A stretch of DNA of 64,000 bases from Propionibacteriaceae bacterium UBA7704 (GTDB lineage: Bacteria; Actinomycetota; Actinomycetes; Propionibacteriales; Propionibacteriaceae), in NCBI GenBank assembly GCA_002482525.1, contig DLGC01000002.1, forward strand, positions 275,560 to 339,559, read 5' to 3'. This document shows positions 34,878 to 44,038 of this stretch, one piece after another; positions within the stretch are counted from its first letter, which is position 1, and each line of letters opens with the position of its first letter. The notes under the pieces were generated by a model. That model was not told where the DNA came from. It saw only the letters and a program-made list of their open reading frames with translations, and did no database searches. The position numbers and the translations under genes are program-made.

Positions 34878-35438
34878 TCACCCCAGCACGAGCCCGTCGT
34901 AGCCGACCGAAATGATGTTGTCGGCATCGACGGTCTTCAGCGGGTACACATTCAGCGGGAACGCCCTCAGGTAGAACCATCGCGCGGGGGTTCCGGCGGG
35001 TTCGATGATCAACGAGCCCTGCAGGCGTGCCGGGCTCACCCGGGAGCGCATCACGTCATAGACGTAGCGCACCAGGATCGTGCCGTGGTGCATGCCGACG
35101 CCGCGGCTGAACAGGCGTCGGCGGTAGCGGAAGTCGGGATGGATCACCAGATAGGCCAGGTAGTCGTATTGGTCGGCTGGGTAGCTCATCACGATGCCGG
35201 CGCCGATGATGCCTTGGGGCGGATCGTCGGGCGAGGCGTCGATCAGGCGGCGGATGAAGACAGTGGTGTCGGAGAACTGGCTCCACAGCTCGTGGGAGGA
35301 ACTGCCGATCGGGAAGGAGGTTCGCACGATGTCGCGCACGGCGTGGCGGTCGGCGCGAGTCAGGTCGGTGTAGCCGCAGTGCTCGTTGACGAAGGCGTCG
35401 GCATCACGCAGCTCCGGTTCACTGGTCGGCTTGGCCAC
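34878..35438 (-). CDS. Uncharacterised protein, possibly GNAT-like
   Basis: 186 residues from a GTG at 35438 with TAGGAA before it. The middle contains GIIGAGIVMSYPADQYDYLAYLVIHPDFRYRRRLFSRGVG, which resembles an acetyltransferase core: a beta-strand pair, then a strand with the pattern YLVIHPDFR-R and an Arg-rich turn where GNAT proteins hold acetyl-CoA pyrophosphate. The C-terminal half does not look like a classical GNAT. I therefore do not assign a function. It is divergent from the ATP-binding protein at 35502. Confidence 0.55.
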   Translation of the reverse strand: MAKPTSEPELRDADAFVNEHCGYTDLTRADRHAVRDIVRTSFPIGSSSHELWSQFSDTTVFIRRLIDASPDDPPQGIIGAGIVMSYPADQYDYLAYLVIHPDFRYRRRLFSRGVGMHHGTILVRYVYDVMRSRVSPARLQGSLIIEPAGTPARWFYLRAFPLNVYPLKTVDADNIISVGYDGLVLG

Positions 35439-35501
35439 AATTCCTACTCTCTGGTGCCGCGATACGCGGCTGGGCCCAGCCTAGGCGTCTATGGTCGGTG
35501 G

Positions 35502-36041
35502 ATGCGGATCGTTGTCTCCGGAACCCACGCCAGCGGCAAGAGCACCTTGATCTCGGACTTCGCGGGGCGTCACCCCGATTTCGAGGTGTTCGGTGATGTC
35601 TACGAGCTTCTCGATGATGCTCCGGATGAGCCCGATGCGGCGACCTTTGCCGCGCAGTTCGTGATCAGCGCCGAACGTCTGGAGGATCACGACGGCGGGC
35701 AGCTCATTGTTGAGCGCGGCCCGCTGGACTTCTTGGCCTACCTCGAGGCGCTGGAGCGGTTGGGCCGACCCACTCGCGGCGGGACGCCGACGCAGCGTCT
35801 GCTCGACCGGGCTGCTGCAGCGATGGCCGGTGTGGACGTTGTGGCGGTGCTGCCACTGAACGATCGCGACCTGATCGAGGTGTCGGCCGACGAGGATCTA
35901 GAACTGCGAGTCGCCATGAACGATGCACTGCTGGACTATGTCGATACCGACCTGATCGGCGCAGCATCGGTGGTCGAGATCACTGGCGATCCGTCCGACC
36001 GCGTCGCTGCGTTGGAGGCGGCTATAGCTCACCTGTGGTGA
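35502..36041 (+). CDS. P-loop ATP-binding protein
   Basis: 179 residues from the ATG at 35502. It opens MRIVVSGTHASGKSTLISDF with a complete Walker A loop, and later has a Walker B-like strand VDVVAVLPL and a charged lid region (NDRDLIEVSADEDLELRVAMND). The size and AAA_28/NadR-like arrangement suit small-molecule kinases of the NadR or gluconate-kinase kind. A substrate cannot be named. There is no clear ribosome binding site, and an upstream in-frame extension exists but its sequence is not conserved-looking. It is convergent with uxuA, 73 bp away. Confidence 0.7.
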   Translation: MRIVVSGTHASGKSTLISDFAGRHPDFEVFGDVYELLDDAPDEPDAATFAAQFVISAERLEDHDGGQLIVERGPLDFLAYLEALERLGRPTRGGTPTQRLLDRAAAAMAGVDVVAVLPLNDRDLIEVSADEDLELRVAMNDALLDYVDTDLIGAASVVEITGDPSDRVAALEAAIAHLW

Positions 36042-36114
36042 CCTCAGCCACACCCAGCCAGCTGCTCAACAGCTCCGCGAGCGGTATGGGTTCGGTCAGC
36101 AGCAGTCCCGGCGA

Positions 36115-37248
36115 TCAGGCAAGCGACCGCCGGTTCGCGATGGTGGCGTCCCACACGCCGAGCAGATACTGGATTCCCAGTGCCCGGTCGTAAAGGCCGT
36201 AGCCCGGTCGAGGTCGCCGGGTGGTGTTCTCGTCCCACAGATGGCGGCCATGGTCGGGCCTGAGGTAGCCGGAGAATCCCGCTTCGGCGTAGGCCTGCAT
36301 GACGCCGACGGTGTCGACGTCGCCCTCCTGGGCTCGATGGGCGACTTCGACGAAGTCCCCGTTGGCTGAGTGCTTGATGTTGCGCACGTGACTGAAGTGG
36401 ATGCGATCCATGAACGTCTTCACGGCATCAACGGCATCGTTGACCGGATTGGCCGAGAACGAACCCAGGCACAGCGTCAGGCCGTTGTAGGGACTGTCGT
36501 TGAGTAAGAGCACCGTGGCCAGGTCCGCCTTCGTTGAGACGACCCGCGGCCAGCCGAACAGGTCGAACGGCGGATCGTCGGGATGGACTGCGAGCTTAAC
36601 GTCGTACTCCTCACAGGTCGGGATGACCGCGTCGAGGAAGTACTTGTAGTTGGCGTACATGTCGGCGTGGGTGAAGCCTTGATAGGCGTCGTTGAGTTCA
36701 TGGAAGCTCGCCAGCCGCTCCGGCTCCCATCCGGGCAGCGTCAGCCCATCGGAGTTCGCAGCCATCTCATCGATCAATGCCTGTGGGGACAGCCGATCGA
36801 CGACCGCCTTCTCATAAAACATCGCTGTTGAGCCGTCCGGCAGCGGGTGCCACATCTGAGTTCGAAGCCAGTCGAAGACGGGCATGAAGTTGTAGCAGAC
36901 CACCTTGACCCCAGCACTACCCAGGCGCTCGAGGGTCGTGATGTAGTTCTGGATGGCTTCGTCGCGGCTCAGTCCCAGCACGGTGCGGCCCAGTTTGATC
37001 GACTCATGAACGTTGACCGACTCAACAACCTCAGCGTCCAGTCGCTTGGTCACGCCACGCTGAGCCGAGTCCTGCGGCAGCTGAGTGATCGCTGACATGG
37101 CTGATTCGATCTCGGCGGTCTCCCAGGCCTCACCTGCTTGCCGGTGGTGCAGACTCCATACGATCGTCTCTACCCCGGGTATCTGGCGGATCTCGTCAAG
37201 GGAGACGGTGTCGTTCCCCTCGCCATACCAGCGAAAACCCATCTTCAC
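36115..37248 (-). CDS. uxuA: Mannonate dehydratase
   Basis: 377 residues from a GTG at 37248, with AGGAG ideally placed. It matches UxuA throughout: MGFRWYGEGNDTVSLDEIRQIPGV at the start, CYNFMPVFDWLRT, LAVHPDDPPFDLFGWPR with metal ligands, TLCLGSFSANP, and IHFSHVRNIKH plus GYLRPDHGR. It dehydrates D-mannonate to 2-keto-3-deoxygluconate. It is the last gene of a minus-strand operon beginning with a substrate-binding protein at 41981, so transport and this catabolic step are co-expressed. The remaining steps are encoded at 42269-46628. Confidence 0.97.
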   Translation of the reverse strand: MKMGFRWYGEGNDTVSLDEIRQIPGVETIVWSLHHRQAGEAWETAEIESAMSAITQLPQDSAQRGVTKRLDAEVVESVNVHESIKLGRTVLGLSRDEAIQNYITTLERLGSAGVKVVCYNFMPVFDWLRTQMWHPLPDGSTAMFYEKAVVDRLSPQALIDEMAANSDGLTLPGWEPERLASFHELNDAYQGFTHADMYANYKYFLDAVIPTCEEYDVKLAVHPDDPPFDLFGWPRVVSTKADLATVLLLNDSPYNGLTLCLGSFSANPVNDAVDAVKTFMDRIHFSHVRNIKHSANGDFVEVAHRAQEGDVDTVGVMQAYAEAGFSGYLRPDHGRHLWDENTTRRPRPGYGLYDRALGIQYLLGVWDATIANRRSLA

Positions 37249-37297
37249 GGCTACTCCTTCAGATTGCAGCCCGCTACCAGCGAGCTCGCCACAGATG

Positions 37298-38296
37298 TCA
37301 GCTGGCTGCGGATGGCTTCAGTGTCGACACGGTGCCGACCCGGCCTCGGCGACGCTTCGTGCCGGCGACGGACACGAACAGGATCAACACCAAGAAGGCG
37401 CCCATGATGAGCTGTTTGATGCCCGAAACCAGATCGAAGGTGTTCTCTGCGGTGTTCAGGAATGACGACATCAGAGTCATCATCAACGCACCGAAGGCGA
37501 CACCGAGCACGCTGGATCGACCCCCCGAGGCGGCGGTGCCGCCCACGAAGGTTGCTGCCACCGATGGCAAGAAGTAGGCCAGACCCATGTCCTGGAAGGC
37601 ACCTCCCATGACGGCGGCTGCGACCACTCCGGCGAGGCCACTGAGCAGCCCTCCGGTGACAAAGGCGGTGATGACTACCCGTGGGGTCGGAATCCCCGCC
37701 AGTGAAGCAGCGGTTCGATTCTGGCCAACCGCATGAAGTTGCTTGCCGTACGACGTCCGGTACAGCACCACGGCCAGGATCAGGGCAACCACGGCGACCA
37801 GAATGGTCTGGTTGGACACCGGGCCGACACTGCCGGTGACCAGAGTCACGAAGTCTTGCTGCGGCAGCACCTTCATGTGGGAGGAACCCACCAGGACCAC
37901 ACTGAAGTACAAATACCCGGTGGCCAAGGTCGTGACCATGGCAGGCACCTTGAGATAGATGTTGATCAGTCCATTCAGCAAGCCCGCCAGGCCGCCGATC
38001 AAGACAGCGGCAATGAAGCCCAGCACGGGGTTGATGTCCATCAGGGTGGTGGAGGCGTAGGCGCACAACGTCAGCACATACACCTGGGAGAGGTCGATGG
38101 CGCCGTCGCCGCTGGTGACCACGATCATCTGCGCCAGACCGAGCAGCGCGGCGAAGGTGGCCAGCCGGGCTGCGGTGAAGACCACGGTCGGATCGATGCT
38201 GCCGGTGAGGCCACCAATCAACACGAAGAAGACCAGGCATCCCAGGATCGGCCAGATGGCCGGATGCCTGCGCGCGAACTCTGCGACTCGATTCAT
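37298..38296 (-). CDS. Sugar ABC transporter permease (RbsC-like)
   Basis: 332 residues from the ATG at 38296 that overlaps the stop of the fused transporter gene (ATGA). About nine hydrophobic segments are present. The conserved RbsC/branched-permease elements appear as SGDGAIDLSQVYVLTLCAYAS, TYGKQLHAVGQNRTAASLAGI and VAATFVGGTAASGGR, the last being the cytoplasmic ATPase-contact loop. Together with the C-terminal permease of the fused neighbour it should make a heterodimeric membrane domain. The substrate is probably the sugar acid degraded by the adjacent enzymes. Confidence 0.9.
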   Translation of the reverse strand: MNRVAEFARRHPAIWPILGCLVFFVLIGGLTGSIDPTVVFTAARLATFAALLGLAQMIVVTSGDGAIDLSQVYVLTLCAYASTTLMDINPVLGFIAAVLIGGLAGLLNGLINIYLKVPAMVTTLATGYLYFSVVLVGSSHMKVLPQQDFVTLVTGSVGPVSNQTILVAVVALILAVVLYRTSYGKQLHAVGQNRTAASLAGIPTPRVVITAFVTGGLLSGLAGVVAAAVMGGAFQDMGLAYFLPSVAATFVGGTAASGGRSSVLGVAFGALMMTLMSSFLNTAENTFDLVSGIKQLIMGAFLVLILFVSVAGTKRRRGRVGTVSTLKPSAAS

Positions 38297-40767
38297 GCTA
38301 CGGATGCCTTCCTTCTCGTGAGCATTCGGGCAGCCAAAACCCCGATGATGATCAAACCAGTGACGGCCACCTGCAGATTCGAATCCACCTGGACGAAGAT
38401 CAGCAGCGAGGTGATCAAGGACATGGCGATACCGGCTGCCACCACCCCGATCGGTTCGACGACGCCGCCAGCCATCTCGCACCCGCCAACGATCACCGTG
38501 GCGATGCTCATCATGCAGAAGGCAACCGAGGTGTTGACATCTGCGGCGTAGGTGACGGCAGTGAAGAACAGGCCTGCGAACACGACCATCAGGCCAGCAA
38601 GGGCGTAGTTCACCATCTTCCCCACCAGGTAGGACCAACCCGAACGCTCGATCGCGTCTTGGTTGTTGCCGATGCCGCGCAGCACCATTCCGTACTTCCA
38701 GCGGAAGATGACGAACCAGGTGACGGCCGCCACGGCGATGCACAACACCGCTGGCATCGGGATGTAGAGCAGGCCCGAGTTGTAGAAGCTGCTCAGCCAT
38801 TTGGGGCTGCTGCCCCCGGGTACCGGCGCGATGATCAGCGCGATTCCCAGCCAGATGAACTGCGCACCCAAGGTCACCACGATCGCCGGCAGTCGCCGCA
38901 GGTGAATGAGGGCTCCCATGGCGGCGTAGGCGCCGATGAATAGAACAAGGCTGACCAGGCCGACCAAGAAGTTCTGGCTGAGAATCACCGCAACCAGGAC
39001 ATTCGTCAGTCCGATGGAATAGCCATTGCCCATGTCGATATCGCCGGCGGCAACAATGAACATCTGGCCGAGAGCGGCGAAGACCAGGGGCACTGCGGTG
39101 CTCAGCAGCAGCCGAGTGCTGCTCAGTGACAACACATTCGGATTCACGATGGCGTTGAGGGCGAAGATGATCACCATCGCAGCGACAGGCAGCACAAGCC
39201 GGGAGTGCAACAGGCCGGCCAGCCGCGACGGCGCGGCCTTCTCTTGCTGATCCACCTGGTCGACCTCGGCAAAGGATGCGCGCACCACATTTTGGACGGT
39301 GACGTCTTCGCCAGCCAGTTCTGCGGTGACGCGACCCTCTCGCATGACGTACACGCGGTCGCAGATCTCCATCTCGACGTCTTCGGTGCTGTGCAAGACG
39401 ACGGCTTTGCCCGCCGCTTTGGCTTCGGCCAGCAGGGTGTAAATCTCCTGCTTGGTCTCGATGTCGACCCCAGCGGTGGGGTCGTTGAGCAGCAGGATGT
39501 CGGCGCCGGAGGCGAGGCCGCGGGCGATGAGCGCCTTCTGTTGGTTACCCCCCGAAAGCGAGGTGATGGGGCTGTCGACGTTCTCGGCTCGGAACCGCAG
39601 CCGATCGAACCAGTGCTGGGCCACTCCTCGGGACTTCACCCGGTTGAGTAGTCCCAGACGGGTCACCGATCGAAGACTCGAGACCATGATGTTGTCGAGG
39701 ATGCTCCACAGCGGAAACACACCCTCCCCGGCACGGTCGCCGCTCACGTAGGCAACCTGACCGTTGACCACGAGCCCCTGTTTACGGCCCTGGCGCGCAC
39801 CGAAGATGGCCTTCAGCAGCGCCGTCTGGCCGCTGCCAACCAGGCCGGAGATTCCCACGATCTCGCCGGATTTCACCTCGACACTGATGTCGGTCAAGCC
39901 TGCGGAGTTGAGTTCATGGGCCGACACCAGCGAGGCGCCAACCATCGAGGTGCGATCACGGGAAAGATCTCGGACCCGAACCTCGCCACCCATGATGTTG
40001 ACCAGTTCGTCTGAGCTGATCTCACGCGGGTCGAACTCGCCGGCGTTGGTTCCATTCTTGAGCAGGACGATGCGGTCGCAGATCTTTTGGATCTCGTCCA
40101 GCTTGTGGGAGATGTAGATGACCGCCACGCCGGTCCGCGATATCTCACGCACGGCGCTATGGAGTTGATCAGCACGATTCGCCGACAGTGCGGAGGTCGG
40201 TTCGTCCAGAATAAGAAGGCCGAGACCCTCATTCATGAGTGCCTTGCAGATCTCGACCATCTGCCGCTCAGCGAGAGTGAGGGCTGAGACTGGCCTGGAG
40301 ACATCGATCCCGTTACCCGGGAAAAAACGCTCCAGCAGTGCGCTGGCCTCGGCCATCTTGGCTTTGCGCCACCCCACCGGTCCCCACAGCGTGTGGTCCA
40401 TGTTCAGGATCGCGAAGTTCTCATAGACCGCCAGATTGGTACACAACGACAGGTCTTGATACGCACACGAGATGCCGAGCTGAGCCACCTCGCGATGGGA
40501 GATTTGGGCCACCTCACGGCCCTTGACCCGGATCACCCCTGCGGTCGGCTCCATGACGCCGGTGACCAGTTTGATCAGCGTGCTCTTGCCTGCGCCGTTG
40601 GGGCCGACGAGACCGATCACCTCGCCGGGAAAGACCTCCAGATCGGCCCCAGATAGCGCTTGGGTGATTCCGAAAGACTTGTCGATATCGCGGAGTTCGA
40701 GCAGCGGCTCAAGCGATCGAGCCGCGGCTGCTCCAGCGGTGGTTGTCTGCGGGGCCGAGGATCCCAT
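38293..40767 (-). CDS. Fused sugar ABC transporter: double ATPase plus permease
   Basis: 824 residues from the ATG at 40767, behind AGGGAG. Residues about 20-505 are an RbsA-like double ATPase. The first site has GPNGAGKST and the signature region LTLAERQM with LLILDEPTSAL. The second has a degenerate Walker A (GLVGSGQTALLKAI) and a complete signature (SLSGGNQQKALIAR). Residues about 515-820 are an RbsC-like permease with LGQMFIVAAGDIDMGNGYS and YGMVLRGIGNNQDAIERSG. No frameshift or stop separates them, so this is a true fusion; the two parts are normally separate proteins. A second permease follows. Confidence 0.93.
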   Translation of the reverse strand: MGSSAPQTTTAGAAAARSLEPLLELRDIDKSFGITQALSGADLEVFPGEVIGLVGPNGAGKSTLIKLVTGVMEPTAGVIRVKGREVAQISHREVAQLGISCAYQDLSLCTNLAVYENFAILNMDHTLWGPVGWRKAKMAEASALLERFFPGNGIDVSRPVSALTLAERQMVEICKALMNEGLGLLILDEPTSALSANRADQLHSAVREISRTGVAVIYISHKLDEIQKICDRIVLLKNGTNAGEFDPREISSDELVNIMGGEVRVRDLSRDRTSMVGASLVSAHELNSAGLTDISVEVKSGEIVGISGLVGSGQTALLKAIFGARQGRKQGLVVNGQVAYVSGDRAGEGVFPLWSILDNIMVSSLRSVTRLGLLNRVKSRGVAQHWFDRLRFRAENVDSPITSLSGGNQQKALIARGLASGADILLLNDPTAGVDIETKQEIYTLLAEAKAAGKAVVLHSTEDVEMEICDRVYVMREGRVTAELAGEDVTVQNVVRASFAEVDQVDQQEKAAPSRLAGLLHSRLVLPVAAMVIIFALNAIVNPNVLSLSSTRLLLSTAVPLVFAALGQMFIVAAGDIDMGNGYSIGLTNVLVAVILSQNFLVGLVSLVLFIGAYAAMGALIHLRRLPAIVVTLGAQFIWLGIALIIAPVPGGSSPKWLSSFYNSGLLYIPMPAVLCIAVAAVTWFVIFRWKYGMVLRGIGNNQDAIERSGWSYLVGKMVNYALAGLMVVFAGLFFTAVTYAADVNTSVAFCMMSIATVIVGGCEMAGGVVEPIGVVAAGIAMSLITSLLIFVQVDSNLQVAVTGLIIIGVLAARMLTRRKASVA

Positions 40768-40913
40768 GCAACTTCTCCCTCGTTCTTCCTGTTGCCTTCG
40801 GGGTGGCGGTACCTGTGTGGATGTGACGGACATGGCGGTGGGCTACCACCTGACAGAATGGCAGCCCACCGTCATCGTCGTTCAGCATCTCCGGGGAAGG
40901 TGGATGCTCGTCC

Positions 40914-41981
40914 TTACTGCTGGTAGAGGTTGGACCTGACCCACTCGCGGTCGTAGGTCGGCGTTGCGATCGCTTCGTCAGCGACGTCCTTGTACTGCTG
41001 AACGTCATCCTTGGTGATCGTGCCGAAGGGGTGGATCATATTGTGCGGCACGGGGTGCTTGCCGGACAGAATGTCAGCGGCGACGTAAACGGCGCTCGCA
41101 CCGTCCCACGGGTTCGCTGAGACCGACAAGGTGTCATAGCCAGCAGGTGCTTCGTTGGCCCACCACTTCAGGAAGAAGCCACGGTTGTCGCCACCGATCA
41201 TGGGGAGATCGGCACCGGCCTGACGGAATGCCTGCACTGCGGCGTAGGAGTCGCCTCCCTGATTCACAACACCGTCGATCTTGCCGTACTGCTTGACCAG
41301 GTTGGGCAGAGCAGCAGCCAGTTCGGTCTGCGCCTTGGATCCGTTCCAGTCGGTGTAGATCTCGGAGACCACCTTGATGTCGGGGTAGGCCTTCAGCGCA
41401 TCCACCACACCCTCGTGGGCTTTCGCGTCGAAGGCGTCGCCTTCAGCGCCGCGCAACTCGATCATGTTGCCCTTGCCACCGATGCCTTTGGCGATGTACT
41501 CGGTAAGAGTCTTCATCTGGGCGACCGCGTCGAAGCTGATCTGGTAGACGTTGTCGGCATTGGATTCAATCGGGCCGTCGTTCACCACGATGACCGGAAT
41601 GCCCGCGTCGGAGGCTTCCTGAACGACTCCGGTGAGCGCTGTCGCGGATCCTGGGTCAACGATGATGGCATCGACCTTCTGCAGGATGAAGCTCTGGATC
41701 TGCTGAATCTGCTTGTTGTTGTCTTGGTTGGCTTCGGCGAAGATCAACTGCTTCACTTCGCCGGTCTTCATCAGCTCTTCAGCAGCGTCCTTGGCGTACT
41801 TCTCCATCGACTGTCGATAGGTGTTGCCATTGAACGAGTTGCTGAAACCGATCACATAGTCGCCGGTCTTGCCACCAGCAGACCCTGAGCCGGTGGGCTC
41901 AGTGCTGGTGCAGGCCGCGAGCGGGAGCATGACCGCGAGCGCGATCGATGCAATCAATGCCCGACGTGTTCCCATTCCCAT
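40914..41981 (-). CDS. Sugar-binding ABC transporter lipoprotein
   Basis: 355 residues. A lipoprotein signal with lipobox LAAC (Cys 24) precedes a periplasmic-binding-protein type I domain: YVIGFSNSFNGNTYRQSM, QIQQIQSFILQKVDAIIVDP, DAGIPVIVVNDGP, GKGNMIELRGAEGD and IDGVVNQGGDSYAAVQAFR. These are the standard RbsB-like blocks. It is the first gene of the operon that continues with the fused ATPase-permease, second permease and uxuA. The palindromic site at 42061-42078, 80 bp upstream, probably brings it under the FadR-type regulator at 47748. Confidence 0.92.
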   Translation of the reverse strand: MGMGTRRALIASIALAVMLPLAACTSTEPTGSGSAGGKTGDYVIGFSNSFNGNTYRQSMEKYAKDAAEELMKTGEVKQLIFAEANQDNNKQIQQIQSFILQKVDAIIVDPGSATALTGVVQEASDAGIPVIVVNDGPIESNADNVYQISFDAVAQMKTLTEYIAKGIGGKGNMIELRGAEGDAFDAKAHEGVVDALKAYPDIKVVSEIYTDWNGSKAQTELAAALPNLVKQYGKIDGVVNQGGDSYAAVQAFRQAGADLPMIGGDNRGFFLKWWANEAPAGYDTLSVSANPWDGASAVYVAADILSGKHPVPHNMIHPFGTITKDDVQQYKDVADEAIATPTYDREWVRSNLYQQ

Positions 41982-42060
41982 CTGTCCTCCTCATTGAAGC
42001 TGAATGCCATGGTGAGTCATGGCTGCCGAAGTGGTCTAGCTCAGCGGCTGCGCATATACC

Positions 42061-42078
42061 CAAGTACTTGTATACATC
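42061..42078. promoter_or_regulatory. Probable FadR-type operator upstream of the transporter-uxuA operon
   Basis: Two overlapping palindromes occur here: CAAGTACTTG (42061-42070) and CTTGTATACATC (42067-42078, core TGTATACA). A third half-site ACTTGTATT follows at 42079-42087. The TGTATACA core is repeated at 46691 and 46774 near the other promoters of this locus. Binding by the regulator at 47748 is inferred. Confidence 0.75.
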
Positions 42079-42268
42079 ACTTGTATTCTCGTGTCTAGCC
42101 CTTGTGGGGACCGTCCCGGGAGTCGTTATCGCACTGCAATGCTGGCACCCGAGAGACCCTGCAATGCCGGGCAAAGAGAGCCACAACTGGGGCTCCCCGA
42201 GCGCATTGCGGCCGGGGGCGAGCGCCTGCAACCAGCCACGCCAACAGCGCGAGGCTTGCCCCACTGAG

Positions 42269-43366
42269 TCAGCGATCAACCCTCGCGTTGCCACCTGAGG
42301 CCAGCTTGATGACTTCGGTCCGCGTCGCCATGCTGGTGTCGCCAGGCGTGGTCATGGCCAAAGCCCCGTGGGCGGCGCCGTACTCCACCGCGACCTGCAG
42401 GTCCTGCGCGTCGAGGAGCCCGTGAATCAGACCCGACGCGAAGGAATCTCCGCCGCCAACGCGGTCCAGGATTTCGAGGCCTAACCGGTGCTTTGCCCGC
42501 ACCAAGCCGCTATCGGCTGACCAGGCGATTGCTCCCCAGTCGTTCACCGACGCACTGTGAACCGTACGCAGAGTCGTCGCAACGACTGCGAAATTTGGGT
42601 AACTCTGCACCACCGTGGCGATCATGGCGGCGAAGCTGTCCACCTCGATCGTGGAGATGTCTTCGTCGAGTCCGGCCACCTCGAAGCCCAGGGCTGCGGT
42701 GAAGTCTTCTTCGTTGCCGATCATGACGTCGACGTAGCGCGCGATCTCCCGATTGACCTCTTGGGCTCGCGCCGGCCCGCCGGTTGCTCGCCAGATGCTT
42801 GGACGGTAGTTGAGGTCATAGGACACCACGGTGCCGTGTCGCTTTGCCGCCTTCACTGCCGCCAGCACGGTCTCTGCACTGCTCTGGCTGAGACCGGCGA
42901 AGATGCCGCCGGTGTGCAGCCAACGAACCCCCTGCTGCCCGAAGAGCTCGTCCCAATCAATATCGTCGGCTTTGAGCTGACTCGCTGCGGTGTGTGCCCG
43001 ATCGGATACACCCACTGCGCCTCGTAGGCCGAACCCTCGCTCGGTGAAGTTGAGGCCGTTGCGCACCTGGCGTCCGATGCCGTCATAGGGAAGCCACTGA
43101 ATCTGTTGAGTGTCCAACCCTCCGGCAAGAATGAGACTCTCGATCAGATGCCCGATTTCGTTGTCGGCCAGCGCTGTGGCGATCGCACCCCGGTAGCCGA
43201 ACACGCGGCACAGACCGCGGGCGACGTTGTACTCTCCCCCGCCTTCCCAGGCGCGGAACTCACGCGCGGTGCGGATCCGCCCCTCGCCGGGGTCGAGTCT
43301 GAGCATGACCTCCCCCAAGGAGAGGATGTCGTAGCGGCACTCGGCCGCCGGCTTGATCTTCAGCAT
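42269..43366 (-). CDS. kdgK: 2-Keto-3-deoxygluconate kinase (PfkB family)
   Basis: 365 residues from the ATG at 43366, with GAGGCGACG before it; an upstream in-frame ATG lacks such a site. PfkB features: ILSLGEVMLRLDPGEGR at the start, WEGGGEYNVARGLCRVFG, VVSYDLNYRPSIW and the catalytic DRVGGGDSFASGLIHGLL anion hole with its base aspartate. RhaB/KdgK-like proteins often contain the DLNYRPSLW block, which supports 2-keto-3-deoxygluconate as substrate. It is adjacent to the aldolase that would cleave its product, separated by 17 bp. Confidence 0.9.
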   Translation of the reverse strand: MLKIKPAAECRYDILSLGEVMLRLDPGEGRIRTAREFRAWEGGGEYNVARGLCRVFGYRGAIATALADNEIGHLIESLILAGGLDTQQIQWLPYDGIGRQVRNGLNFTERGFGLRGAVGVSDRAHTAASQLKADDIDWDELFGQQGVRWLHTGGIFAGLSQSSAETVLAAVKAAKRHGTVVSYDLNYRPSIWRATGGPARAQEVNREIARYVDVMIGNEEDFTAALGFEVAGLDEDISTIEVDSFAAMIATVVQSYPNFAVVATTLRTVHSASVNDWGAIAWSADSGLVRAKHRLGLEILDRVGGGDSFASGLIHGLLDAQDLQVAVEYGAAHGALAMTTPGDTSMATRTEVIKLASGGNARVDR

Positions 43367-43383
43367 CGTCGCCTCGTTCCTTC

Positions 43384-44022
43384 TCAGGTGACCCGCGCCA
43401 GGGCAGCCAACTCGACCGCCTCCCACACGAGTCGAGCAATTTCGGTGAAGGCCCCCTGTGCGATGAGTTCCCTGGGAACCATCCAGGAGCCTCCAACCGC
43501 GACCACGGCGTCAATCGAGAGGTAGTCACGCAGGTTCGACAGGCCGATCCCACCGGTGGGGACAATGCGCAGATCCGGGAAGGGCCCCGTAAGCGCCCGT
43601 ATCGCCTCAGGTCCACCGGAGGTGGCAGCAGGGAAGAACTTGACCGCGTCCAGACCTGCCTCGAGCGCGGCTTGAATCTCGGTCGCGGTGACGGCGCCGG
43701 GCAGCGCGAGTACGCCATGGTGGGCGCACCGATCCACGACCGCGCGACTGAAGCCCGGGGACACGATGAAGGAGGCCCCGGCGCTGACGGCCACATCGAC
43801 CTGCTGCGGGGTGAGGACGGTTCCCGCCCCGACGATGACATCGCCACGCTCGGCGATGATCCGGATCGCCTCAGCGGCGGCCGGGGTACGGAAGGTGACT
43901 TCGGCGACCGGCAGGCCGCCGGTGATCAGCGCCTCGGCCAAGCCGGTAGCGCAACCAGCGTCGTCAATCACGACGACCGGAACGATCCGGTGAAGGCTCA
44001 GTGCAGCCATCAGATCAGTCAT
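43384..44022 (-). CDS. eda: 2-Dehydro-3-deoxyphosphogluconate aldolase
   Basis: 212 residues from the ATG at 44022 (AAGGAGTGTCA before it). It follows the class I KDPG aldolase pattern: RIVPVVVIDDA, GGLPVAEVTFRTPAA with the catalytic glutamate, IVGAGTVLTPQQ, GASFIVSPGFS, and the Schiff-base lysine in LDAVKFFPAATSGG, ending VPTGGIGLSNLRDYL. It cleaves 2-keto-3-deoxy-6-phosphogluconate to pyruvate and glyceraldehyde 3-phosphate, the last step of the pathway encoded here. It lies between the dehydrogenase and the kinase genes of the same operon. Confidence 0.96.
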   Translation of the reverse strand: MTDLMAALSLHRIVPVVVIDDAGCATGLAEALITGGLPVAEVTFRTPAAAEAIRIIAERGDVIVGAGTVLTPQQVDVAVSAGASFIVSPGFSRAVVDRCAHHGVLALPGAVTATEIQAALEAGLDAVKFFPAATSGGPEAIRALTGPFPDLRIVPTGGIGLSNLRDYLSIDAVVAVGGSWMVPRELIAQGAFTEIARLVWEAVELAALARVT

Positions 44023-44038
44023 TGACACTCCTTCGGCC

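Noticed and set aside
36042..36114. Terminator between the P-loop protein gene and uxuA
   Set aside because: A short AGCTG/CAGCT pairing is present but there is no T-run on either strand.
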